A stretch of DNA of 64,000 nt from VXNE01 sp965217825 (GCA_965217825.1 OZ244571.1:1550001-1614000), one strand, 5' to 3'. Numbered from the stretch's first letter, positions 35,895 to 45,515 are shown. Notes: generated by a model from the letters alone, not told the origin. Made by a program: numbers and translations.

Positions 35895-37040
35895 ATGCGT
35901 AACCACAGCAAATTCGTGCCGGAAACGGTGAATGCACAGGCGCTGCGTCAAATCGATCCGGCGACGGGCGGGCTCACGCCTGCCATATTTCCATCGACGA
36001 CCTACGTGCGCGACGAGAACTATGCGCTGCTCGATCCCCAGCGCAGCTACGTGCGCGACGAGAATCCAGGTTTCGTCGTTGCGGAGAAGGTTCTTGCGCG
36101 CCTGGAAGGGGGAGAGGCAGCCCTGCTATTCAGCTCCGGCATGTCTGCGGCGATGGCGATCATCCAATCCTTGAAACCCGGTGACAAGATCGTGGCGCCC
36201 AGGATCATGTATTGGGTATTGCGCAAATGGCTGATCACTTTCTGCGACCAATGGGGCCTTGAACTCGATCTTTTCGATCCCGCGGATCCGCGTGCCCTGA
36301 CGCGAACGGTCGAGCGAGGCAAGATGAAACTGCTCTGGATCGAGACGCCGTGCAATCCGACATGGGACGTGATCGATATTGCCGCCGCAGCCGATGTCGC
36401 GCATGAGGTCGGCGCGACGCTCGTGGTCGACTCCACGGTTCCCACGCCCGTGCTGACCCAACCCATCCAGCATGGCGCCGATCTCGTGGTGCACTCGGCG
36501 ACGAAGTATCTGAACGGCCATTGCGACGTGGTCGCGGGTGCCGTGGTGACCGCTCGACAAGACGAACTCTGGGAAGGCATCTGCCAGGTCCGGCTTCACG
36601 GTGGCGCCATCCTGGGGTCTTTCGAGGCATGGCTGCTGCAAAGGGGTATGCGCACGCTTTTTCTGCGGGTTCGGAAAGCCTCCGAGTCGGCACTCGTGAT
36701 CGCCCGGCATTTCGAGGGGCACCCCTCGCTCAAAGCCGTGCTGTATCCTGGCCTGCCCAGCCACCCCGGACATGAAATCGCCAGGCGGCAAATGGACGGC
36801 GGTTTCGGCGGCATGTTGTCGTTGCGGGTGAAGGGCGATGCGGAAAGGGCTTTGGAGATCGTCAAGCGATGCCGCGTGTTCACGCGGGCGACCTCCTTGG
36901 GCGGCGTCGAGAGCCTGATAGAACATCGCCATTCGATAGAGGGGAAAAGCAGTCCTATCCCCGAGGATCTGGTGCGCCTGTCCATCGGTATCGAGGCCGT
37001 TGACGATCTGATCGCGGATCTCGAACAGGCGCTGGCATGA
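35895..37040 (+). CDS. Cys/Met metabolism PLP-dependent enzyme (trans-sulfuration family)
   Basis: 381 residues from ATG 35895 (MRNHSKFVPETVNAQALR). Fold type I, cystathionine gamma-lyase/synthase-like: FPSTTYVRDENY, YVRDENPGFVVAEKVLARLE, ALLFSSGMSAAMAI and the PLP Lys in LVVHSATKYLNGHCDVVAG. Candidate reactions are beta/gamma elimination or replacement on sulfur amino acids; the substrate cannot be chosen. It appears monocistronic. Confidence 0.9.
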   Translation: MRNHSKFVPETVNAQALRQIDPATGGLTPAIFPSTTYVRDENYALLDPQRSYVRDENPGFVVAEKVLARLEGGEAALLFSSGMSAAMAIIQSLKPGDKIVAPRIMYWVLRKWLITFCDQWGLELDLFDPADPRALTRTVERGKMKLLWIETPCNPTWDVIDIAAAADVAHEVGATLVVDSTVPTPVLTQPIQHGADLVVHSATKYLNGHCDVVAGAVVTARQDELWEGICQVRLHGGAILGSFEAWLLQRGMRTLFLRVRKASESALVIARHFEGHPSLKAVLYPGLPSHPGHEIARRQMDGGFGGMLSLRVKGDAERALEIVKRCRVFTRATSLGGVESLIEHRHSIEGKSSPIPEDLVRLSIGIEAVDDLIADLEQALA

Positions 37041-37355
37041 CGTGAGTAGGAACCCCCGCCACGACATCGAAGCATCGGCGATTGCCGGGCTCCGGGAGCA
37101 ATCGTTCACGCGGTTCATTCCGGGCTGAGTGCGCCCGGACGATCGATGCGGGCGATGCTGTTGGATCTATCGCTTGGGAGCGGGCCAGGCTCTAACGGGG
37201 GTCGGTGATCACACGCTACATCCGATTGTCCATCCGTTTCCACCCAATTATTCCGAGGAGTAGGACAGGCGCCGTGCGGAAGTGCCCGGCTGAGAACGCC
37301 TGTAGGATGCCGCCGTGCCGCTCATGCGGGGGATCACCGGCAAGCACTTCACCGG
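37041..37355. other. Intergenic, no gene seen
   Basis: About 315 bp downstream of the PLP gene. No ORF, repeat or terminator I would defend. Confidence 0.4.
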
Positions 37356-37550
37356 GTCTGGTTCACGATCGGCGGCCGTCCTGACCATTTGGAAGTGGGA
37401 CAGGCCTACCAAGTCAACAACCAGAGCAACCAGAAACAGCACAGCGTCGCGAATACGAGCGTCGAGGAGTGCATCACCTTCATCTTCAATTACATCCCGC
37501 CCGGTCCGCTGGCGTATCCGTCCGACCAGGGCAGACAGCGCCCCGCCTGA
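37356..37550 (+). pseudogene. Fragment of an aspartyl/asparaginyl beta-hydroxylase-like protein
   Basis: The frame to TGA 37548-37550 reads VWFTIGGRPDHLEVGQAYQV then NNQSNQKQHSVANTSVEECI and TFIFNY, resembling the end of the Asp/Asn hydroxylase cupin (NN..HSVVN..IHLIFDY with the distal iron His). The N-terminal half is absent. Confidence 0.42.
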
Positions 37551-37573
37551 GTGTCGTTGGCGCCCGGCGCGAC

Positions 37574-39145
37574 TTAGTCGCGGAGGACGGCGCCACCTGG
37601 AGGCGCACCCAGGACCTCGATGAGGGGCTCAAGGTGTTTCTCGTAGCGTTTCCAGCGATCGACAGAGGTCCGGTACATCGGTTGCCGGACCTGGATGTTG
37701 CTGGGGCTCATGACCGCCCTGATGTTCCGGTAGAACTCAAGACACCTCTTGTCCCACGGTAGGTCCAGGTAATCGATGAGTGCCTTGCTGATCCGCTCGG
37801 GGTCGCTGACCAGTTCCTCGTATCGCACCTCGAAAATTCCGTCGGGGAAGAGGGTTTCCCAGTGGGCCATCAAGCGCTGATAGTCCAGGTAGTACTGGCC
37901 CAGTTCTTGAAGGTCGAAGGAACAGGTCAGCGCCTGGAAGTAGTGGAAGTAGAGAGATACGCAGTTGTCCAGCGGATTCCGACTGCAGTGGACGATGTAG
38001 GCGTTGGGAAAGAGCGTCTTGATCAATCCGATGCGGACCAAGTTCCCGGGGAGCTTGTCGACGACGCGTGCCGCCGAAGGCGATCGCAGTCGCAGTTCTT
38101 CCAGGTACTGGGCCGAGAATGCATCCACGGTTTCCTGATCGATGCGGGACATGCATTCGGGGGCGGGGCCCTCGGATCGAAACCGGTGCGCGATCGCATG
38201 GTTGACTCCGGCGAAGGATTCGAGCTCGCCGGCGCCATGGATCGAGCCGTGGCTCGCGAGAATCTGCTCTACGAGTGTGGTGCCGGATCTCGGCAGCCCT
38301 ACGATGAACACGGGCAGTTCGGAATCGCATCCCAAACCTCGTTTGCGTTCGAAGAAGTCCATCGAATACGTCTCGATCAGCCGTTCGAAAACCCGGGTGT
38401 TTTCGCCGGGATCGTAGGCGAACGATTTACGCTTGAGCGCGTTGGCCTGTCGGAAGTGATCGAATGCGAGATCGATGGTTTTGTTGGCATCGAGGATGTT
38501 GCCCAGCGCGAAATGGCAATGCACGGCATCGTCCGCGGGCAGCTCGGGGTCAGCAAGGAGCTTTCGTATGTCGAGAATGAGATGGGGCGGTGGCCGCCAC
38601 ATGGAGATGTGGTAGTAGGCAGCGCCGCAGGTGGGTTGGATCGAAAGGAACTGGATGAGATGACGCATGGCCGGCCCGAGTCTGCCCTCCTGCCTCAGGG
38701 TCAGCGCCAGGCTGATTTGCGCATCGACGTCGTCGGGATCGACGTGGATGGACTCCTGGATCTGATGCAGGGCCTCTGCCGTTCTACCGAGTTGACGGTA
38801 GACCAGCGCGAGGTCGATGCGCGCCCTGGCGTAGTCGGGACGCAGGTCGAGCGCCTTCACAAGATGGTCGATGGCCCTCTGCGTTTGTCCCATTCGATGC
38901 AACACCGCACCCAGTTTCCAGTGCAGAATGGCGCTGTCCGGCAGGATCGTCAGGGTCCGCGCGTATAGCTGCGCCGCGTCCGCGAGTAGCTGTGCCGAGA
39001 GGAAAACGTTTCCGAGCTTTATCGTGGTTGCGACGTCGTCGGATTGCAGCGCGAGCGCGTGGCCGTAGGCCCTGGACGCTTCCTCCCAGCGCCCGAGCCT
39101 GGTACAGGCATCACCCAACTGGATGTGCGCGTCACGTTCGGTCAC
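37574..39145 (-). CDS. TPR-containing sulfotransferase
   Basis: About 523 residues from GTG 39145, which overlaps the stop of a small upstream ORF (TGGTGA). Residues 1-200 are TPR units (AHIQLGDACTRLGRWEEASR, ILHWKLGAVLHRMGQTQRAI, ARIDLALVYRQLGRTAEAL). The C-terminal half is a PAPS-dependent sulfotransferase: 5'-phosphosulfate loop PVFIVGLPRSGTTLVEQIL and 3'-phosphate motif VHCSRNPLDNCVSLYF. It transfers sulfate to an unknown acceptor. With the giant sulfatase and a second sulfotransferase remnant, sulfated molecules seem to matter to this organism. Confidence 0.88.
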   Translation of the reverse strand: MTERDAHIQLGDACTRLGRWEEASRAYGHALALQSDDVATTIKLGNVFLSAQLLADAAQLYARTLTILPDSAILHWKLGAVLHRMGQTQRAIDHLVKALDLRPDYARARIDLALVYRQLGRTAEALHQIQESIHVDPDDVDAQISLALTLRQEGRLGPAMRHLIQFLSIQPTCGAAYYHISMWRPPPHLILDIRKLLADPELPADDAVHCHFALGNILDANKTIDLAFDHFRQANALKRKSFAYDPGENTRVFERLIETYSMDFFERKRGLGCDSELPVFIVGLPRSGTTLVEQILASHGSIHGAGELESFAGVNHAIAHRFRSEGPAPECMSRIDQETVDAFSAQYLEELRLRSPSAARVVDKLPGNLVRIGLIKTLFPNAYIVHCSRNPLDNCVSLYFHYFQALTCSFDLQELGQYYLDYQRLMAHWETLFPDGIFEVRYEELVSDPERISKALIDYLDLPWDKRCLEFYRNIRAVMSPSNIQVRQPMYRTSVDRWKRYEKHLEPLIEVLGAPPGGAVLRD

Positions 39146-39291
39146 CAGTGCGAAAGGTAGTTGAAGTCGTAGGCGTCGCCCCGCCAAACGACGTAGCCCA
39201 TTGACGGCGATGGAGCGTGCGCGGCCACCACCTCCTGGGTGTCGCGGTGCGTACGCTGAAGGGTCACCTCACCCGGTTGGACTACGGCCAT
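39142..39291 (-). CDS. Possible 49-residue protein coupled to the sulfotransferase
   Basis: ATG 39291 has GGAAGAG 5 bp upstream; the frame encodes MAVVQPGEVTLQRTHRDTQE and ends AYDFNYLSHW with a TGA overlapping the sulfotransferase GTG. The good ribosome site and overlap argue for a real gene, though it could be a remnant of a longer one. No family recognised. Confidence 0.4.
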   Translation of the reverse strand: MAVVQPGEVTLQRTHRDTQEVVAAHAPSPSMGYVVWRGDAYDFNYLSHW

Positions 39292-39394
39292 GGTTCTCTT
39301 CCGCATAGGTCTCGCGATACCGCCGAAGAATAGCATCGGTTCGTGCTGACGCGACCCGATTGGTACAACCATTTCGATATGAGCGAGCGGCGAT

Positions 39395-40153
39395 TCAACT
39401 CGATACGGGGCGCTTCGAAGTAGATCTCGAAGTGCGTGGCGGCGAGGGTGTCCCGCTGCCCAGGAACTGCGCGATCCAACGTGCGATGGCGCCCGCGTCG
39501 GTCGTTTGATCCAGCGACCGCATGCCGGGCTCAAACGCCGCGCCGAGCGCGGCGCGGCGCTTGTGCATCAGAAACTCCGCGTAGGCCTTCGTGAACTCGG
39601 GATGGCCCTGCAAGGCGAGGATGTGGTCGCCGATCGCGAAAGCGGCGTGCGGACAAAACGTGCTCGACGCCAATAGGCGTGCGCCGGGCGGCAGCGTCTC
39701 TATCTGGTCCTGATGGCTCGCCAGGAGGCGGAACTCGCGCTTTGCGGGACGCATCCAGGACTCGTGCCGCACCACCGTCCAGGTGTGAACGCCGACGCCC
39801 CATCCCCCCGGTGCCCGGCCAACTGCGCCGCCCAGCGCTTGAGCAACCAACTGGTGTCCGAAGCAGATGCCGACGGTTCTGGCCTTGGCGTCGTGCAGCT
39901 CGCCGACGAATCCGATGAGGCGGGCGATCCAGGGCTCGTCGTCGTAGACGCTGGCGCGACTGCCGGTAATGAGATAGCCGTTGCAGTCATCGATGTGGTG
40001 GGGATAGTGATCGCGCCGGACATCGAAGAACTCGAAGGTCGGCATGTGGTCCATGCCTTCGCCAATGGTATTGACGAACATGGCCGGGTAGTCGCCGAAC
40101 CTGGAGCGAAGCTCCGGGTCTACCTGGTCGGCCTGGAGGATGCCGACGTGCAT
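39395..40153 (-). CDS. Class I glutamine amidotransferase
   Basis: 252 residues. The nucleophile is Cys97 in VGICFGHQLVAQALGG and the His/Glu pair is in LQGHPEFTKAYAEFL (His184, Glu186), so the triad is complete. The GMP-synthase-like subtype is suggested by GYLITGSRASVYDD. Its ATG overlaps the stop of the glutamine-synthetase-family gene by one base (TGATG), so the two are coupled and probably act on one gamma-glutamyl substrate, as PuuA and PuuD do for polyamines; this is inference. The C-terminal 20 residues are basic and low complexity. Confidence 0.87.
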   Translation of the reverse strand: MHVGILQADQVDPELRSRFGDYPAMFVNTIGEGMDHMPTFEFFDVRRDHYPHHIDDCNGYLITGSRASVYDDEPWIARLIGFVGELHDAKARTVGICFGHQLVAQALGGAVGRAPGGWGVGVHTWTVVRHESWMRPAKREFRLLASHQDQIETLPPGARLLASSTFCPHAAFAIGDHILALQGHPEFTKAYAEFLMHKRRAALGAAFEPGMRSLDQTTDAGAIARWIAQFLGSGTPSPPRTSRSTSKRPVSS

Positions 40154-41526
40154 CAGATGATCTCGAAGTAGCGGCGGAGCTGCCAGTCGTTCACGTGCCG
40201 CTCATACTCGCGCGCCTCCCACAGGCGCGTGTTCGCGTAGTGATCGACGAACAGGTCGCCGAACAGGTCACGCGCGGCCCGGGAGCCGGCGAAACGTTCC
40301 GCCGCATCGCGCAGCGTCGGTGCGAAACGGGATTCCGGCGGCAGACGGTCCGCCTCTTCATAGGCGTTGCCCGCGATCGCCCGGCGCGGTTCGATCTTCT
40401 GCTCGATGCCGAGAAGGGCGGCGCCGATGGTGGCCGCCGAGACCAGGTAGGGATTGCCGTCGGCGCCACCCACCCGGCATTCGATGTGCTGCGCTTGCGC
40501 ATCGCCGGGGATGAAGCGGAAAGCCGCAGTGCGGTTGTCGACGCCCCAGGTGGCCGCGGTGGGTGCCCAGGCGCCCTTGACCAGACGCGTGTAGCTGTTG
40601 ATGGTCGGCGCCAGCATCGCCAGGAACTCCGGAACGTACTGAACTAGTCCGCCGAGGGCCCAGCGGGCGCGGTCGGGCACAGCTTCGCTGGCGCCCGTGG
40701 TCGCGTCGACGAACGCGCTGCTACCGTCGTCGTGCAGAAACGAGAAATGGTAGTGACCGCTCTGGCCGGGATAGTCCATGGACCACTTGGCCATGAACGT
40801 TGCCATGGCGCTGCGCTTGTTGAAGTATGCTTTGGAAAATGTCTTGAACAGAGTTGCGCGATCCGCCGCTTCGAGGCCCTCCGCCGCTGCCAACGCCGCC
40901 TCCCAGACGCTCGGACCCGATTCGCAGTGCAGAGCTTCGAGGGGCATTCGAAAGTCGGCGCAATAGTCCATCAGGGCGGTGAACATCTCCGAATTGCTGG
41001 CGGCCCGCAGCACCGAGTATCCGAAGTTGCCCGGCGTCAACGGTTTGAGTCCCCGGAACCCCTTTTCGCGGACGCTGTCCGGATTTTCCTCGAAGACGAA
41101 CAACTCGTATTCGAAGCCGGCCTTGGCGGTCAATCCGGAGTTGGCGGCACGGGCAAGCACTCGGCGCAACAGGGAGCGGGGACACACGGGATGTTCGCCC
41201 CCGTCGCGAGCGGCGAACTCGCCGATGAAGTAGGGCGTGCCCTCGTCCGGGAGAGCGCGCTCGGTGGTCGTGACAAGTCGATAGCGCGCGTCCGGAAAGC
41301 CGCTGTGCCAACCGGTGACCGCGCCGCCATCGTACAGATGGTCGTCGACATCCCAACCGAAAACGCAGTCGCAGAAGCCGCCGCCCTTGGTCAGCAGGCT
41401 CTCGAGCTTGGCGAGGCTCACGAACTTGCCGCGCAGCACTCCGTCGATGTCGGAAAGGCCGAGCATCGCCTGGCTCGCGCCGCGCTCTCGATACGCGGCG
41501 ATCTTGGCGTCGACTTCAACAGACAT
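40153..41526 (-). CDS. Glutamine synthetase family protein (gamma-glutamylpolyamine/amine synthetase-like)
   Basis: 457 residues from ATG 41526, with AGAGGACGAG upstream; the longer frame to 41967 is rejected. GS landmarks: DIDGVLRGKFVSLAKLE, AKAGFEYELFVFEE (metal Glu), LHCESGPSVWE, QSGHYHFSFLHDDG (metal His), and NRTAAFRFIPGDAQAQHIEC RVGGADGNPYL (ATP and substrate Arg and Glu). The shorter, non-GlnA pattern fits PuuA-like ligases that join glutamate to amines. Coupled to the amidotransferase; divergent from the methyltransferase gene. Confidence 0.9.
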   Translation of the reverse strand: MSVEVDAKIAAYRERGASQAMLGLSDIDGVLRGKFVSLAKLESLLTKGGGFCDCVFGWDVDDHLYDGGAVTGWHSGFPDARYRLVTTTERALPDEGTPYFIGEFAARDGGEHPVCPRSLLRRVLARAANSGLTAKAGFEYELFVFEENPDSVREKGFRGLKPLTPGNFGYSVLRAASNSEMFTALMDYCADFRMPLEALHCESGPSVWEAALAAAEGLEAADRATLFKTFSKAYFNKRSAMATFMAKWSMDYPGQSGHYHFSFLHDDGSSAFVDATTGASEAVPDRARWALGGLVQYVPEFLAMLAPTINSYTRLVKGAWAPTAATWGVDNRTAAFRFIPGDAQAQHIECRVGGADGNPYLVSAATIGAALLGIEQKIEPRRAIAGNAYEEADRLPPESRFAPTLRDAAERFAGSRAARDLFGDLFVDHYANTRLWEAREYERHVNDWQLRRYFEII

Positions 41527-41682
41527 CTCGTCCTCTAGGTCGTTCTTGTCGCAGCCGTAGAGTGTTGCACGGAACATCTGGCTTCGGGGGCTTTGAAACC
41601 GGGTTGTTGGGAATTTGCACCGTTCCCGGCAATATGAGGGCATGCCGATCTCGGCCCCTTCCCGCTGCAAGCAGACGATGAC

Positions 41683-42306
41683 ATGGCCGACGCTGACATC
41701 CCCGAGCAGTTCTTCCAGCGCGTGGACGAGACGTCCGACGCCTTGTTCTATCTTGAGCCCCGATTCGTCGCGCACATAGACGACGACACGATCAAGGCGC
41801 TCACCGGCTTCTACGACGAGTTCCTGCCGCCGGGGTCGCGCGTATTGGACCTGATGTCGTCGTGGATCTCGCACCTGCCGCCGGTGGACTACGAGCGGGT
41901 GGCCGGGCTTGGCATGAACGAGCGGGAACTCGCCGCCAACCGCCGCCTGACCGACGCCGTGGTCCACGATCTGAACGCCGATCCCAGACTCCCGTATGAG
42001 GATGCAGCGTTCGACCGCGCAGTCATCGCCGTGTCCGTACAGTACCTGGTGCGGCCTATCGAAGTATTCACCGACCTCTATCGCGTCCTCGCACCCGGAG
42101 GACGCGTCGCCGTCGCCGTGTCACACCGGTGTTTTCCGACCAAGGCCATCCTCGCGTTTCGTGCGCTGGGCGTGAGCGACCGCATACGGCTCGTGTCCGC
42201 GTACCTGCATCTTGGCGGGTTCGTCGACGTGGCCTTTGTGGACCGCTCGCCGCCACATGGCGATCCTCTGTGGGTGGTTACGGGACGCGTCCCAGGATGT
42301 TCGTGA
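41683..42306 (+). CDS. SAM-dependent methyltransferase (type 11)
   Basis: 207 residues. Motif I is weak but present (GSRVLDLMSSWISHLP, where most have DxGxG), with the acidic strand VHDLNADPRLPYEDAAFDRAVIAV and LYRVLAPGGRVAVAVSHRC typical of Methyltransf_11. The Gly-poor motif I is unusual and may weaken SAM binding. Substrate unknown. Divergent from the GS/amidotransferase pair, sharing a 156-bp control region. Confidence 0.8.
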   Translation: MADADIPEQFFQRVDETSDALFYLEPRFVAHIDDDTIKALTGFYDEFLPPGSRVLDLMSSWISHLPPVDYERVAGLGMNERELAANRRLTDAVVHDLNADPRLPYEDAAFDRAVIAVSVQYLVRPIEVFTDLYRVLAPGGRVAVAVSHRCFPTKAILAFRALGVSDRIRLVSAYLHLGGFVDVAFVDRSPPHGDPLWVVTGRVPGCS

Positions 42307-42522
42307 GCACGATTTCGGTGAATCTATAGCATGGATATTGGGGCTAGTGTCCCGCTTTGGGATAATCTGTTTAGCCCAATGTCGAAAGACGCATCGCGAG
42401 TTGCCGGATTCGCATCGTTCTCGCAGGGCGACGACCGGCGGGCGTGATAGACTTGCGCACCAATCCCGAAGGCGTATAAAGGCGCGTGTTTCGGGGATGA
42501 CGTCCAACGAACTGTACTGTCC

Positions 42523-43365
42523 ATGAATCCAATCGCGTCGACGAATGGTCACAGCACGAGTACCGGGTTCTATACCGGCTCGAAGCGGTTGCTCGACGTT
42601 CTCTTGAGCGGTTTCGCCATGTGCATCCTCCCGCCGATGTATTTCATCGTCTCTGTTCTGCTGCGTCTTGCCGGGGAAGGAAACGTACTCTTTCGGCAAA
42701 GGCGTATCGGGAAGGGCGGCGCGGAATTCACGTTGCTGAAGTTCACGACCATGGCCAGTGGAAGTGCCACGGCCGGAGACATCACCTATGGCGACGATCC
42801 GCGGGTCCTTCCGGTGGGAAGGTGGTTGGGCGCGCTGAAGATCGATGAACTGCCCCAGCTATGGAACACGTTCGTGGGAGAGATGAGCCTGGTCGGTCCC
42901 CGACCGCTCACGCCGCGCGCGTTTCACTGCTACTCGCCTCGAGTGCAGGAGATCGTGAAAAGCATGAGACCCGGCGTCACCGGCGTCGGATCGCTGGTGT
43001 TCCGCAACGAAGACCGAATCCTGGCCCAGGCCCCGGGAGATCCGAAGGAGTATTACGACAGAATCATCATTCCGCTCAAGGGGCAGCTCGAAACGTGGTA
43101 CTTCGCGCACAGGAGCCTGTACGTCGACTTGTTGATATTGGCCTGCACCCTGGTCGCGGTGCCATGGCCCCGGTCAAGGCTGCATTTGAAACTGCGAGGC
43201 GTGGCGGACATCGTCGGGCACTCGCCGTTGGCTGACTATTTCGGCATCTCGCCGCTACCGAACGGCAGCGCCCGACGGGTGGCTCGACTGCACGCGGTCG
43301 CGGATCCCGCGCAGCCCGAATTCAAGACGCGAACTCCCGCAACATCACCAGAATCTGCTGACTGA
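42523..43365 (+). CDS. Bacterial sugar transferase (monotopic phosphoglycosyl transferase)
   Basis: 280 residues: an N-terminal re-entrant membrane segment (LDVLLSGFAMCILPPMYFIV) and the PF02397 domain with VLFRQRRIGKGGAEFTLLKF, the catalytic Asp108-Glu109 in ALKIDELPQLWN, and FVGEMSLVGPRPL. It moves a sugar-1-phosphate from a nucleotide sugar to undecaprenyl phosphate at the inner membrane, the first step of a surface glycan. The C-terminal 60 residues are an extra tail. Its 3' end overlaps the convergent bamC by 44 bp. Confidence 0.92.
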   Translation: MNPIASTNGHSTSTGFYTGSKRLLDVLLSGFAMCILPPMYFIVSVLLRLAGEGNVLFRQRRIGKGGAEFTLLKFTTMASGSATAGDITYGDDPRVLPVGRWLGALKIDELPQLWNTFVGEMSLVGPRPLTPRAFHCYSPRVQEIVKSMRPGVTGVGSLVFRNEDRILAQAPGDPKEYYDRIIIPLKGQLETWYFAHRSLYVDLLILACTLVAVPWPRSRLHLKLRGVADIVGHSPLADYFGISPLPNGSARRVARLHAVADPAQPEFKTRTPATSPESAD

Positions 43366-44416
43366 TTTCCCCCGGCGCCGGTTGCCCATCGCGCTCGAAC
43401 ACCTGGACAATCTGCGAGCCCTCGCCGGCGTCGATGCGAATATCGAGAAGCCGCGCCTCCTCCCCGCTCGGCCAGAAGCGGGACAGCAACGACTTGCGCT
43501 CACCCCCGAGGACGTCCTGGGTGATCCTGACCTGGAGCAAACCGTCGCCACGTTGCGTGTTTCCGATCTCCACCTCCGCCCGCTGCAACGCCTGTCGGAC
43601 GACGGCCCATGCCCGGTCGAAGTCGACATTCAGCCGCAGCCTGGGATGGCCTTGTCCGTCGCGTTCGATGACGGCCTTGTTCGCGGTGGAGATGGTTCGG
43701 GCAAGCATCGATACGGACTGTGTCGTGATGCCGGCGGCGTAGTAGCCTCCGAACTCGGTCAATAGCGCTTCTTCAACGTCTCCCAGGGCGGACGTCGTTG
43801 GCCAATCGGCGGTTGGCCGAGTGAGCGCATCGTTTTCGTGGCGGATATGAATCTCTGACGAGCCATACCGGATGCCTTGCTCTATCTTGAAACGAATCCG
43901 GTCGCGACCGGCCGTATCCTGCTTGTGTTCACTGATCGCCCCGCGGACAACATCCTGGTGATTGCCGCCGATCGACAGCCAAACACCATCGATACGACCT
44001 GCTTCCGGCTCTTCCGATGCGATGCCGATGCCATTGTCGATGAGGAACTGTTCGACGACGGGCCACACCGTCGATGGTTCGTCCGCAATGATCAGCCATC
44101 GGCGGTCGCCGAGCTTCTGAATCTTGATCGCTTCCTGGGCCTTGCCGCCGAAGATGGCGTCTGGCCTCGGCGTCTCGTTGGGATAGTGCTTGGCGAGAGG
44201 CTTGGACTCGATGACGGGGATAGGCCAAGCATCCCTGATGCGCTCTGCCGACATGTCGGCTGGAATGATCAGGGGTTCGGTCGCCTTCGCCTCGATATAG
44301 TCGTTCGACGTGTTGCGAACGAGGCCCTTTTCGTCGCCAAACCACCTGCAACCCGTCACGACAACGAGAAGGACGGCCGTTGGAACCGCGACGCGCAGGA
44401 GTGCACGCGCGGTCAA
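43322..44416 (-). CDS. bamC: Outer membrane protein assembly factor BamC-like lipoprotein
   Basis: 364 residues from TTG 44416, overlapping the dapA stop (TTGA). A lipoprotein signal ends in VVTGC. Two helix-grip domains follow (RRWLIIADEPSTVWPVVEQF about residue 105; RLRLNVDFDRAWAVVRQALQ about residue 270), as in E. coli BamC/NlpB, and the position next to dapA is the classical gammaproteobacterial order. It would serve as an accessory subunit of the BAM complex that inserts beta-barrel proteins into the outer membrane. Confidence 0.88.
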   Translation of the reverse strand: MTARALLRVAVPTAVLLVVVTGCRWFGDEKGLVRNTSNDYIEAKATEPLIIPADMSAERIRDAWPIPVIESKPLAKHYPNETPRPDAIFGGKAQEAIKIQKLGDRRWLIIADEPSTVWPVVEQFLIDNGIGIASEEPEAGRIDGVWLSIGGNHQDVVRGAISEHKQDTAGRDRIRFKIEQGIRYGSSEIHIRHENDALTRPTADWPTTSALGDVEEALLTEFGGYYAAGITTQSVSMLARTISTANKAVIERDGQGHPRLRLNVDFDRAWAVVRQALQRAEVEIGNTQRGDGLLQVRITQDVLGGERKSLLSRFWPSGEEARLLDIRIDAGEGSQIVQVFERDGQPAPGEISQQILVMLREFAS

Positions 44417-45291
44417 AGCGCGCCGGCGCGCGCAAGACGCGCCTTGAGTTCGTCAACATGCGTGGCGGACAGCGGTACAAGCGGCAGGCGTATGCCCGTG
44501 TCTACCCGGCCCATCAGATGCAGTGCCCATTTTGTCGGTGTCGGACTCGTCTCGACGAAAAGAATCTCGTGGATCGGCTGCAACTTTTCGTCCAGTTCGC
44601 GCGCGCGGGATGTGTCGCCTTCAAGAAAAGCCGTACAGAACTCTGACATCTGACGGGGCAATACGTTCGCGGTCACCGATATGGCGCCGACAGCGCCGAG
44701 TTCCATCATCTCCAAAGTCTGGGCGTCCTCGCCGGACAAGAGGATGAAGTCGTCCCTTCCCACTGCCTTGCGGATTTCTCCGACGCGCGCGGCATCGCCG
44801 CAGGCTTCCTTGATGCCGACCACGTTCTTGAGGTTCGCGACACGGGCCACCGTTTCCGCTTTCATGTCGCAGGAAGTGCGCGGCGGAACGTTGTAAAGCA
44901 CGATGGGCACGTCCGCGGCTTCGGAGATGGCTCGATAGTGCTGATACAGGCCCTCCGGCGTGGGCTTGTTGTAGTACGGCGTCACCAGGAGGCATGCATC
45001 GGCGCCGGCTTTCGCGGCCGCGGCGGTGAGTTCGACAGCCTCGGCCGTGGAGTTCGAGCCGGTACCCGCGATGACGGGGATGTGTCCGCCCACGCGACGA
45101 AGCGCGTGTTCCACCACGCGCTTGTGCTCGTCGTGGTCGAGGGTCGCCGACTCGCCGGTGGTGCCGACCGGCACGATACCGTGCGTGCCGGATTCGAGGT
45201 GCCAGTCGATCAGGCCGTCCAGGGCCGGCCAATCCACGTCGCCGTTCGCCTTCATGGGCGTAATCAGCGCGACAATGCTCCCTCGCAGCAT
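44413..45291 (-). CDS. dapA: 4-hydroxy-tetrahydrodipicolinate synthase
   Basis: 292 residues, standard length. Active-site features: PVGTTGES (Thr44/Thr45), VLYNVPPRT (Tyr133) and the Schiff-base Lys161 in VVGIKEACGD. It condenses pyruvate with aspartate semialdehyde in lysine and diaminopimelate synthesis. It overlaps bamC by 4 bp. Its upstream region is displaced: just before its ATG a 172-bp repeat begins that belongs to the perM end, so the accessory cassette sits between dapA and perM. Confidence 0.96.
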   Translation of the reverse strand: MLRGSIVALITPMKANGDVDWPALDGLIDWHLESGTHGIVPVGTTGESATLDHDEHKRVVEHALRRVGGHIPVIAGTGSNSTAEAVELTAAAAKAGADACLLVTPYYNKPTPEGLYQHYRAISEAADVPIVLYNVPPRTSCDMKAETVARVANLKNVVGIKEACGDAARVGEIRKAVGRDDFILLSGEDAQTLEMMELGAVGAISVTANVLPRQMSEFCTAFLEGDTSRARELDEKLQPIHEILFVETSPTPTKWALHLMGRVDTGIRLPLVPLSATHVDELKARLARAGAL

Positions 45292-45463
45292 GCTAGGTAT
45301 CCATCGAAAAACGAGTGGTCATGGTAAAGCCCGACCGTGCCTTCCACAAGGCGCGTCCGGCGTCAAGATGCTTCAAACACTTGCCGCCGGTGGATGCGTT
45401 TGACCCCGGGCGTGGGTAGCTACGGTTCGGGCCCTTCGGTGGCTGTCGCACGCGGCCAGGCGC
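45292..45463. repeat. Left direct repeat flanking the perM cassette
   Basis: Matches 47451-47623 over about 172 bp with scattered differences, from GCTAGGTATCCATCGA to CGCGGCCAGGCG. On the minus strand its right part encodes AWPRATATEGPEP and a stop, a copy of the perM C-terminus. Confidence 0.85.
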
Positions 45464-45515
45464 TGTTCGAGGCAATGGCAGGCAAGAAGTGATGGTCCGC
45501 TTAGAGAGGGTTGTC

